This document shows positions 24,863-31,796 of a stretch of DNA of 31,796 bases, one piece after another. The number at the start of each line of letters is the position of its first letter. Within the stretch, counting starts at the first letter, position 1. Below the pieces are notes generated by a model. That model had not been told where the DNA came from and searched no databases. It saw nothing but the letters and a program-made list of their open reading frames with translations. This DNA comes from CAYVXE01 sp964455375 (lineage in GTDB: Bacteria; Zhuqueibacterota; Zhuqueibacteria; Oceanimicrobiales; Oceanimicrobiaceae): positions 1-31,796 of the forward strand of contig CAYVXE010000043.1 of the NCBI GenBank assembly GCA_964455375.1, read 5' to 3'. A program made the translations under genes and the position numbers.

Positions 24863-26248
24863 ATGCGCAAAAAATTAAAAGCGTTAATTATCGATGACGA
24901 CAAGATCGATTCAAAATATCTTGCCGCAAAATTAACCAAGCTGGGCCTGGATTGCAAAATACTCATAAATAGTGCGCAAGCCATAGAATTTATTTCAGCC
25001 GATCCCCCGGACATTGTTCTCACAGACCTCATGATGCCGCAAAAGAATGGACTGGATATTTTGCATGACATCAAAGAGTTAAATCTGAAACCTATCGTCA
25101 TCGTCCTTACGGCTTATGGAAGCATCAAATCAGCTATCGATTCTATGAAGGCCGGTGCTTTTGACTATATACTCAAACCATTTTCTCCGGAACAGTTAGA
25201 AGCCTCGATTAAAAAAGCTATCCAGTATAAATTGCTTACAGATGAAAATTATATCCTTCATGACGGCGACTCCCAAATTCCGGGGTCAGGTAACATTATC
25301 GGCGGCAGTAAAGTCATGCAAGACTTATTCGAGGAACTAACTAAAATTTCCAAGTCCGAGGGTAATGTCATGATTTACGGAGAAAGCGGAACCGGCAAAG
25401 AACTCATTGCAAGAAACATCCATGCCAATAGTAAACGCAAACATCACGCTTTAATTCCGGTTGATTGTGTGGCACTGCCGGAAAATCTTCTTGAAAGTGA
25501 GTTGTTTGGCTATGAAAAAGGAGCATTTACCGGTGCTGAATCCATGAGACGCGGTCTCATTGAATACGCAGATAAAGGAACGTTATTTCTTGATGAAATT
25601 TGTGAATTAGCGCCGAATTTGCAAGCTAAATTATTACGGGTATTGCAAGAGAGCGAATTCAGACGTATCGGCGGCAAAGAACTTATTAAAGTGAATATCA
25701 GAATTATTTCTGCAACGAATAAAAAACCTGAAGATGCCATAAAAAATGGGACGTTGCGGGAAGACCTGTTTTATCGTTTGAGTGTGATTCCTGTAGAATT
25801 GCCACCTTTGCGGAAAAGGAAAGAAGATATTGTCATCCTTTTGGACTATTTTCTAAACAAATTCAACGACTCTGAAAATTCTATACGGAAAACATTTTCT
25901 CCAAAGGCAATTGACGTACTGACTAATTATCTATGGCCCGGAAATATTCGCGAACTGCAAAACCTTGTAGAGAGAGTTGTTTCTCTTATAGATGGGCCGG
26001 TCATAAAGCTAAACCATTTACCTGAAAACACGAGAACCTCTGCTCAACAAAACCAGGATAATCATTTAAATGATTCACCTTTTCTGGATGAAAAAAAGAA
26101 AATTCTGGAAAACTTTGAAAAAACATACTTCAAAAACTTATTAATCAAATATCATGGCAATATTTCAAAAGCTGCTGAGTATGCCAAAATTAGCCGCAGA
26201 ACGTTGTACCGCATGATCAATACCTATGAACTCCAGAATTATACATAA
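24863..26248 (+). CDS. NtrC-family sigma-54 response regulator
   Basis: 461 residues in three domains. The receiver (5-120) has Asp11/Asp12, phospho-acceptor Asp55 (VLTDLMMP), Thr83 and Lys105. The AAA+ domain (about 145-385) has Walker A GESGTGKE (173-180), the sigma-54 contact loop GAFTGA (220-225) and Walker B LFLDE (241-245). A C-terminal Fis-type helix-turn-helix (GNISKAAEYAKISRRTL) follows. It should activate sigma-54 promoters when phosphorylated; no histidine kinase gene is seen in the window. A GTG 87 bases upstream would add 29 residues that do not look like protein and contain the palindrome, so the ATG at 24863 is preferred, although its RBS is weak. Confidence 0.93.
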   Translation: MRKKLKALIIDDDKIDSKYLAAKLTKLGLDCKILINSAQAIEFISADPPDIVLTDLMMPQKNGLDILHDIKELNLKPIVIVLTAYGSIKSAIDSMKAGAFDYILKPFSPEQLEASIKKAIQYKLLTDENYILHDGDSQIPGSGNIIGGSKVMQDLFEELTKISKSEGNVMIYGESGTGKELIARNIHANSKRKHHALIPVDCVALPENLLESELFGYEKGAFTGAESMRRGLIEYADKGTLFLDEICELAPNLQAKLLRVLQESEFRRIGGKELIKVNIRIISATNKKPEDAIKNGTLREDLFYRLSVIPVELPPLRKRKEDIVILLDYFLNKFNDSENSIRKTFSPKAIDVLTNYLWPGNIRELQNLVERVVSLIDGPVIKLNHLPENTRTSAQQNQDNHLNDSPFLDEKKKILENFEKTYFKNLLIKYHGNISKAAEYAKISRRTLYRMINTYELQNYT

Positions 26249-26504
26249 ACGTCCTGAGTTTTGGCTTCTTTTTCACCAATAGTGTGACTTACTTGACAAA
26301 CCTGTTTACTTTATGTCTCACTTCCTGTTTTCCCCAAAGTTATAAAACTCTATTTGTTTAGACAACTTACTCGATTGCATACTATGGGTAACAAAAACCT
26401 TTAAACTCAACTTATCCGTCATTCCCTTTAAGAACCTAAAAAGTAAAACATATCCCATTGTTTTATTATGTGTTATCGTCATTAAGTTGATTTTAAATAC
26501 AATA

Positions 26505-26521
26505 CTGGCATATCCTTTGCA
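26505..26521 (+). promoter_or_regulatory. sigma-54 (-24/-12) promoter
   Basis: TGGCATATCCTTTGCA has the invariant GG (26506-26507) and GC (26519-26520) with the strict spacing of the TGGCACG-N4-TTGCA consensus. It lies about 70 bases before the receiver gene's ATG, in a 341-base non-coding gap directly downstream of a sigma-54 activator gene. The rest of the gap shows no gene; enhancer sites for the activator are expected there, but none is clear by eye. Confidence 0.7.
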
Positions 26522-26589
26522 TTCCGTCACCCGCCTTTAGGACATAATAATTGACTATCTTGGAACGGGGGTTGGTGAAGAGGTGCACC

Positions 26590-26979
26590 ATGTCCGCAAA
26601 ATTTTCAAATAAATTAACGGTGTTGTTAGCCAGTCAAGATATATTCTTCAAAGATCAAATTTTAGATATACTTCACGAACAGGAATATCCCGTTGTTGTT
26701 GTTGACAGTTGTTACAAGGCGCTTAAATACAGCCTGGAAAACAATTTCGACTGTATTGTTTTTGACCCTGATTTAAAAGAAATGAATGGTGCGGAAACAG
26801 CTAAACTTATCAAACATTTTCGACCGAAGACTCCACTTATTACCGTTTCAGATGAACAATCCTATGCAACCGGTGTCCAAATTGCTGAAATGGGCGTCTA
26901 TTTCCGGCTGGGAAAACCAGTAAACAAAGCTATTGCAAAAGAGCTGGTCAAAACAGTCCAAAAAAAGAAAATTTCCTAA
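26590..26979 (+). CDS. stand-alone receiver-domain protein, atypical acidic pocket
   Basis: 129 residues forming one CheY-like receiver. Asp59 (CIVFDPDLKEMNG) is the likely phosphorylation site, Ser87 takes the Thr/Ser position and Lys109 (LGKPVNK) the conserved lysine. The acidic pair that binds Mg2+ is reduced: LLASQDIFF (12-20) leaves only Asp17 where two acidic residues are usual. Phosphorylation may thus be weak or absent. The ATG at 26590 has AGAGGTG upstream; an in-frame extension to 26551 is less likely. The gene is the first after the sigma-54 promoter and 40 bases before the next regulator, so it may be the split-off receiver of that regulator. Confidence 0.8.
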   Translation: MSAKFSNKLTVLLASQDIFFKDQILDILHEQEYPVVVVDSCYKALKYSLENNFDCIVFDPDLKEMNGAETAKLIKHFRPKTPLITVSDEQSYATGVQIAEMGVYFRLGKPVNKAIAKELVKTVQKKKIS

Positions 26980-27019
26980 CTCTTATTTTTTAGCCTTGAA
27001 AAATACAGCAGGAAAAGTC

Positions 27020-28498
27020 ATGACAGACGAATTGAGAAACTTACTTCTCATGCACATCATCGAAACGTTTCAAGCTAAACTTGGGATGCTCTGGATCGCT
27101 GCAACCGATGAATTTCATACGACAACGCTAAATGGCGCACACAACGTTGTTAACACGAAATCACTTGTAAGCTTTCTTGCCGGTTTTTATTATGAATTCA
27201 TCCGAAACTCGGAAGCACGCGCCCCTTTAATTATAGATATTAACACTCCTCAACTTCCCGAAAATCTGCTTAAACTGGCGGAGATAGAAAATATTTCATC
27301 TTTGTTAATAGCGCCGGTCTTACACGACAAGCATATAAAAGGTACGCTCATACTGGGAGCCGATAACAAGGCACTATTTGCAAACATTAATCAGGATTTA
27401 CTGCAACTGCTAATCGATTTATCCTTGACCCTGAACCCAAATCATGCATCATTACACTTTAAGACTCCGGAGAACTCGGGCAGATTGCTCGGTATGATGG
27501 TAGGAAAAAGCCGTCAAATTCAGGATATTTATAAGCGAATCATTCAGCTTTCACACTCAGATGCAAATGTCCTGATTCAGGGGGAAAGTGGTACGGGGAA
27601 AGAACTCATTGCCCGAACCATTCATGACAACAGTCTGAGAAAAAACAACAGATTTATCCCACTCGATTGCGTTGCAATGTCAAGCGGCTTATTGGAAAGA
27701 GAACTCTTCGGCTATGAAAAGGGCGCATTTGCCGGAATCAATCATGCAAAATCCGGTTTAATGGAAAATTCCGGTAAAGCCACGCTGTTTTTCGATGAGA
27801 TTAGCGGACTGGACCTGAAGCTTCAATCAAAGTTACTACGGGTTCTGCAAGAACAGCAATTTCGGAGAATCAGCGGCAGTCAAATTTTTGATGTCAATGT
27901 ACGGATCATATCAACAACAAATGTAAACCCTCAAGACGCAATCCGGCAATCCAAATTAAGAGAAGATTTATTCTACAAACTAAACGTTATTCCCATCAAA
28001 GTACCGCCGTTGCGTGAAAGAAAAGAAGACATTCCTCTGCTCATCGAACATTTTAAACAGACAATATTAAAATCGCATAAAAACATTGCTTTCCCCGATG
28101 CTGTTATGTACAAATTAGTTCATTATCCGTGGCCGGGTAACATTAGAGAATTGAAAAATATCATAGAGCGAATTCTTGCGTTAGCCCAAAATGGCTCAAT
28201 AAAAGTAGATGATCTTCCTCCTGAAATCAGAATATCAAGCCGGGCACCTAAATACGAAGAAAGTGATTTTTTCCGGACACAACCGTACAGCCTGGCTAAA
28301 GAATGCAACTTAATGGAATTTGAACGCAATTATTTTTCCCGGCTTTTGGATAAATGCAGCGGCAACATCACCAAAGTGGCAATTGAAGCCAAAGTTAGCA
28401 GAAAAACTATTTACAACATTTTACATAAACATGGATTAAACACATATCAGTTTGTAATCGGAAATGTTGGTCGTTCAAAAAACCCAATAAACCCATAA
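27020..28498 (+). CDS. sigma-54 enhancer-binding protein with altered GAFTGA loop
   Basis: 492 residues. The N-terminal part (1-145) looks like a GAF-type sensor (SSLLIAPVLHDKHIKGTLIL). The AAA+ domain (about 158-400) has Walker A GESGTGKE (188-195), Walker B LFFDE (256-260) and arginine-finger region LREDLFYKLNVIP. A Fis-type HTH (GNITKVAIEAKVSRKTI) is followed by a 25-residue tail. The loop that contacts sigma-54 reads GAFAGI (235-240) rather than GAFTGA, losing the Thr important for sigma-54 contact. It has no receiver of its own but follows a receiver gene. ATG at 27020 is chosen for GGAAAAG just upstream and because the 29 residues before it overlap the preceding gene in another frame. 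Confidence 0.9.
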   Translation: MTDELRNLLLMHIIETFQAKLGMLWIAATDEFHTTTLNGAHNVVNTKSLVSFLAGFYYEFIRNSEARAPLIIDINTPQLPENLLKLAEIENISSLLIAPVLHDKHIKGTLILGADNKALFANINQDLLQLLIDLSLTLNPNHASLHFKTPENSGRLLGMMVGKSRQIQDIYKRIIQLSHSDANVLIQGESGTGKELIARTIHDNSLRKNNRFIPLDCVAMSSGLLERELFGYEKGAFAGINHAKSGLMENSGKATLFFDEISGLDLKLQSKLLRVLQEQQFRRISGSQIFDVNVRIISTTNVNPQDAIRQSKLREDLFYKLNVIPIKVPPLRERKEDIPLLIEHFKQTILKSHKNIAFPDAVMYKLVHYPWPGNIRELKNIIERILALAQNGSIKVDDLPPEIRISSRAPKYEESDFFRTQPYSLAKECNLMEFERNYFSRLLDKCSGNITKVAIEAKVSRKTIYNILHKHGLNTYQFVIGNVGRSKNPINP

Positions 28499-28538
28499 AA
28501 CTGCAGACACAATTTAGACAAAACATGAGGGATTAAAA

Positions 28539-29498
28539 ATGTCTACTAATATTAACTCGGGAATTGCAGTAAAAAACGTTACGAAAACAAATAACAACAT
28601 ACAATTCAAACGTCGTCCGCAAGACTATCAGGTGCAGCGTATACACCGTAACAGAATGAACGGATTAGCACATGGAAGCAGAAATCTGTTCTGGAAAGTC
28701 ATCGTTTCTCCATTGTTTTTGATCCTTGCCATATCCATGATCGTCGTAATACCAAACAAACAGCTACAAACAAAACAGTGGTTAAAAAGAAACCGTACGC
28801 TCGTCACGAAATTTCTCAAACGTATTCTGGATATTATTGGCGCTTGTGTAGGTTTGTTTCTGTCTTCCATATTATTTTTAATTCTTCCTGTTTTAATAAA
28901 ACTAGAATCGAGCGGTACTATCTTTTTCAAACAAACAAGAATTGGCCAAAACCGTAGAAGAAAAGAGCGCAGAAAAGTCAATTTCGCTGTAGAAATCGAC
29001 CGTAGAAACGGCAACCGACGACAGAAAAACCTCGCCGGGAAACCGTTTAATATTTACAAATTCAGAAGCATGACCGACAATGCTGAAAAGAAAATCGGTG
29101 CAGTCTGGGCATCAAATAATGACCCTCGGGTCACAAAAATCGGAAAAATTATTCGTCCGCTGCATATTGATGAAATCCCACAATATTATAACGTACTAAA
29201 GGGTGAGATGAGTTTAGTGGGACCGCGTCCCGAACGTCCGGAATTCATCAAAGAGTTAAGCAAGAATATTCCGGATTATGAAAAAAGGTTATCTAACAAG
29301 CCGGGAATTACCGGTTTGGCACAGGTTAGTTGTGGGTACGATTCTTCAATTGAAGATGTGATGAATAAACTCAAATACGATCTTCGTTACATCAACGATC
29401 TGGATAACGGCGAATTCTTTGCAGATATCAAAATCATGTTACTAACTATTAAAAAAATATTTTTTCGCCATACGAAAAAGACAAATTCTGAAAATTAA
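28539..29498 (+). CDS. initiating sugar transferase (polyprenyl-phosphate glycosyl-1-phosphate transferase)
   Basis: 319 residues. The catalytic domain (about 92-310) is of the bacterial sugar transferase family: KRILDIIGACVGL membrane segment, KFRSM, GEMSLVGPRPERPEF, KPGITGLAQV and KLKYDLRYI. It should load the first sugar phosphate onto a lipid carrier at the inner membrane for exopolysaccharide or O-unit assembly. An extra N-terminal part of about 90 residues holds one more membrane segment (50-72) but no CoA-binding domain. An Arg-rich insertion (about 139-162, RRRKERRK and DRRNGNRR) splits the usual stretch before KPFNIYKFRS. It lies 40 bases after the regulator gene with a GAGGG RBS. 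Confidence 0.88.
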   Translation: MSTNINSGIAVKNVTKTNNNIQFKRRPQDYQVQRIHRNRMNGLAHGSRNLFWKVIVSPLFLILAISMIVVIPNKQLQTKQWLKRNRTLVTKFLKRILDIIGACVGLFLSSILFLILPVLIKLESSGTIFFKQTRIGQNRRRKERRKVNFAVEIDRRNGNRRQKNLAGKPFNIYKFRSMTDNAEKKIGAVWASNNDPRVTKIGKIIRPLHIDEIPQYYNVLKGEMSLVGPRPERPEFIKELSKNIPDYEKRLSNKPGITGLAQVSCGYDSSIEDVMNKLKYDLRYINDLDNGEFFADIKIMLLTIKKIFFRHTKKTNSEN

Positions 29499-29526
29499 CG
29501 CCTTTTTGTATGAAAGGACACACACA

Positions 29527-30288
29527 ATGCTTTTAACTACGAATCGTTTAGCGTCATCTTTATTACTAACTCTTTTCTTTCTGGTCAATGCTTTCGCACA
29601 ACACGGTAACGACCAGCTAACGTCGAGCGCTGCACTTCAGGTAAATTCCAATCCGCAGGGAGCCGTTATTGAGTTAACCGGAAAATATACGTTCGTGGGC
29701 AGAACCCCTTTTCTCGTACCATATCAGCTTTTCGGAAAATATAAGGTGCATGCCAGTAAAGACGGCTACGAAAGTAAGACCGCAAGTGTTAGTCTTGTGA
29801 ATAAAGGGTTCAACAGCGTCACCATAAACTTATCGAAAAAGACCCGGGCTAAGGCAGCATTACGATCCGTTTTATTCCCAGGATGGGGTCAATTTTACGG
29901 ACAGAACAAAACCAGAGGATTTTGGGTGAGTACCGTCCAACTGGCCTTCGGAGTCGTTTCCATTTACGCAATAAATGATTACAACAACGAAAAAAACGAT
30001 TACGACGTTGCGCTCCGCAATTTCAACCGGAATCAACTCAATGAAGAAGACGCACAAAGAGCCTTTGATGAGGTGCAAAAACAGTTTAACCAGGCAGATG
30101 ATGCACAAAACTTTCGCGATGCAACACTCTATTTAACCGCCGGATTTTGGTTATATAATGTCCTCGATTCCATATTCTTTTTTTCTGCCGGAAACTCATC
30201 TTTGAAAATTACCGCCGGTAGAACATCTGCCATTTCAGGAGTAAAACCCGGCGACCAATTAAAATTAACCATGCAGGTTCGATTATAA
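29527..30288 (+). CDS. exported PEGA plus DUF5683-like membrane protein
   Basis: 253 residues. The signal peptide (about 1-24) is cleaved near NAFA-QH. A PEGA domain (about 36-102) shows LQVNSNPQGAVIEL and GRTPFLVPYQLFGKYKV. A DUF5683-like region (111-220) opens ALRSVLFPGWGQFYGQNKTR and contains two membrane segments (about 133-150 and 199-220) flanking a charged, probably coiled helix (155-197). PEGA domains are found in surface and cell-wall-linked proteins; the function here is unknown. ATG at 29527 has AAAGGA upstream; an in-frame TTG at 29506 is less likely. Confidence 0.82.
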   Translation: MLLTTNRLASSLLLTLFFLVNAFAQHGNDQLTSSAALQVNSNPQGAVIELTGKYTFVGRTPFLVPYQLFGKYKVHASKDGYESKTASVSLVNKGFNSVTINLSKKTRAKAALRSVLFPGWGQFYGQNKTRGFWVSTVQLAFGVVSIYAINDYNNEKNDYDVALRNFNRNQLNEEDAQRAFDEVQKQFNQADDAQNFRDATLYLTAGFWLYNVLDSIFFFSAGNSSLKITAGRTSAISGVKPGDQLKLTMQVRL

Positions 30289-30301
30289 GGATATTTTACA
30301 A

Positions 30302-31796
30302 ATGAGCACTAGCGCAAAATTTCTGTTGGCAGTTTTCATGATCACCGGATGTTCCTCCAACCTATCGGAACCAACCGGATTCGATCCGGACAGTTTTCCT
30401 GCACCGCCGGAAAACATCACTATTGCAGTGGGTGATCGGTCCGTGCAGTTAACGTGGACACATCCCAAACCGTCGGATGTGGCATCGTACAATATTTACC
30501 GGCAACTAAGCGACAGTTCAAAAACCAATAAAATTGCCTCCACCACCAAAACGACCTACAAAGATACGACCATTAGTAACGGTAAAACCTATCTGTATCA
30601 AATATCAGCCGTCAATTCCAAAGGACAGGAAGGGAAAAAATCTGTACAGATCAGCGCTGTTCCCGACATTTTCAGCATTATCATTAATTCAGGAAATGAA
30701 TTTACAAACCGGCGCAATGTAACTTTAAACATGACAGCGCCAGCCGGAACTCGTTTTGTACGCATCAGCAATGACTCTCTTTTTACAGACACACAATGGG
30801 AAAATTTTAAACCGCAACGCAGTTGGACTTTATCCGATGAAGATGGCCTGAAATCCGTCTATGCAAAATTCAGAGATGCAGGTGACCGGGAAGTCATTCA
30901 ACCTGCAAGCGATGACATTACTCTCGATACCGAAGCAATTATTTCCGACGTTACGGAAAACACAAACGGGCAAATCAAGTCTGGCGGACAATCTATTCAT
31001 TTTACATTGAATGCAAGTGAGGCGGGAGGCAAAGCCAGCATCGCCATCGAAAACGGACCCGGCAATATTCAGCTATTTGACGGTGATGTCAAAGATGACG
31101 GTATTTATGAAAGCACCTATTCTATTCCTCAGGGAACAAACATTTTTAACGCAAGCGTGTTCGGCAGATTTACAGACCGTGCCGGAAACACGGCGGACAG
31201 ATTTGAGGCAGCAACAAAAATAAATATCAATTCATCCCCTGTTACTGTTACATTGTTTAAACCCCAGGCACAAGGTTCGTCTACCTCTCTGCGCATTTCC
31301 TGGACCCGCAATACCGATAGTGATTTTGCAAAATATGAAATTCATCGTGGCGGAGACGGTCCCATTTCATTGAACAACACGCTCATTGAAACTTTTGAAA
31401 ATCAGGAAATCATAAATTTCACGGATACAGATCTAAACCCCAATCAATTATTTGTTTACAGAATTTTTGTCTTTGATCAATTCGGATTGAACAGTGGCAG
31501 CAATGAAGAATCGGGAAGAACATTGCCCGACGAACCGCCTAAAGCCGTCACCTTGGCCCGACCGACACAGATTGACAGTGCCACTTTAAGATTGTCCTGG
31601 TCAAAAAGCCCGGACGAAGATTTTGAGTCATACCGGTTATTTCGCTCTGAAAGTTCCCCGGTAGACACCACAGTTGCGCCCGTAGGCATCGTCAATGGTG
31701 ACGCCAACACAACAACCTTTAATGATATCTCTTTAAAAGAAAACATCACATATTTTTATCGTTTGTTTGTTTATGACAAATTCGGACTACGGGCAG
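30302..31796 (+). CDS. fibronectin type III-like surface lipoprotein, partial at right edge
   Basis: The frame stays open for 498 codons from ATG 30302 to the window end. The N-terminus has a lipobox ITGC (Cys17). Repeated beta-sandwich domains follow. The first FN3-like domain (about 36-125) shows VQLTWTHPKPSDVASYNIYR. A middle region (about 135-305) contains LKSVYAKFRDAGDRE and an immunoglobulin-like stretch. Two more FN3-like domains follow (about 312-400 and 405-498), each with an SW-x-(6)-DF-x-(2)-Y core and YRxFVxDxFGL ending. It is probably displayed on the outer membrane or exported for adhesion or polysaccharide binding. The gene starts 13 bases after the PEGA gene with AAGGAT upstream, so it belongs to the same operon. 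Confidence 0.85.
   Translation, partial: MSTSAKFLLAVFMITGCSSNLSEPTGFDPDSFPAPPENITIAVGDRSVQLTWTHPKPSDVASYNIYRQLSDSSKTNKIASTTKTTYKDTTISNGKTYLYQISAVNSKGQEGKKSVQISAVPDIFSIIINSGNEFTNRRNVTLNMTAPAGTRFVRISNDSLFTDTQWENFKPQRSWTLSDEDGLKSVYAKFRDAGDREVIQPASDDITLDTEAIISDVTENTNGQIKSGGQSIHFTLNASEAGGKASIAIENGPGNIQLFDGDVKDDGIYESTYSIPQGTNIFNASVFGRFTDRAGNTADRFEAATKININSSPVTVTLFKPQAQGSSTSLRISWTRNTDSDFAKYEIHRGGDGPISLNNTLIETFENQEIINFTDTDLNPNQLFVYRIFVFDQFGLNSGSNEESGRTLPDEPPKAVTLARPTQIDSATLRLSWSKSPDEDFESYRLFRSESSPVDTTVAPVGIVNGDANTTTFNDISLKENITYFYRLFVYDKFGLRA

Noticed and set aside
1..31796. tRNA, rRNA, CRISPR array, integrase or transposase genes
   Set aside because: None was recognised on either strand; no regular spacer-repeat pattern and no recombinase motifs were seen.

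Overview
The window looks like a chromosomal contig of a Gram-negative bacterium. It carries lnt, several lipobox-bearing lipoproteins, RND efflux permeases with a periplasmic adaptor, and an outer-envelope protein combining PEGA and DUF5683-like domains. That last architecture, sigma-54 enhancer-binding proteins and moderate GC suggest the FCB side of the tree (Bacteroidota / Calditrichota / KSB1-like). This is inference from gene style only; there is no rRNA or other marker to settle it.

Layout. (1) 1-3.2 kb: two + strand genes, a DUF885 protein and a lipoprotein made of two near-identical ABM-like domains. They are separated by non-coding segments resembling integron attC sites (R''/R' core motifs with internal inverted repeats), so this may be the edge of a gene-cassette array or its remains. 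(2) 3.4-7.4 kb: a minus-strand four-gene group transcribed as GH13 glycosidase, YciH/SUI1, Gfo/Idh/MocA oxidoreductase, alpha/beta hydrolase. (3) 7.6-9.7 kb: an exported M20 amidohydrolase, a 74-residue protein ending in a sliding-clamp-like QLSLF motif, and a convergent membrane-anchored SRPBCC protein. (4) 9.9-18.4 kb: one RND adaptor lipoprotein and two different RND permeases, closed by a clear terminator. The first permease is oversized (1283 aa) because of a large hydrophobic insertion between TM6 and TM7. (5) 18.5-22.2 kb: an orphan SPPY-type DNA methyltransferase, a zinc-ribbon Nudix hydrolase, mutM on the minus strand, and a MATE transporter. (6) 22.2-22.9 kb: about 0.77 kb without genes, filled with inverted-repeat elements, one resembling a 129-bp MITE. 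(7) 22.9-24.6 kb: lnt on the minus strand. (8) 24.7-31.8 kb: an NtrC-type regulator with a strong sigma-70 promoter and an 18-bp palindrome. A consensus-spaced sigma-54 promoter follows, leading into a degenerate receiver protein, a second enhancer-binding protein with GAFAGI in place of GAFTGA, an initiating sugar transferase, a PEGA/DUF5683 envelope protein and a fibronectin-type lipoprotein cut by the window edge.

How it fits together. The right-hand 7 kb reads as a regulated surface-polysaccharide or envelope locus. The first regulator is well placed to activate the sigma-54 promoter that drives the second regulator and the genes after it. The MFP/RND/RND group resembles heteromeric RND pumps in gene order (one adaptor, two permeases) but has no outer-membrane channel gene here. 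The most unusual signals are the RND insertion, the altered sigma-54 contact loop beside a sigma-54 promoter, the small clamp-motif protein, and the cassette-like left end.
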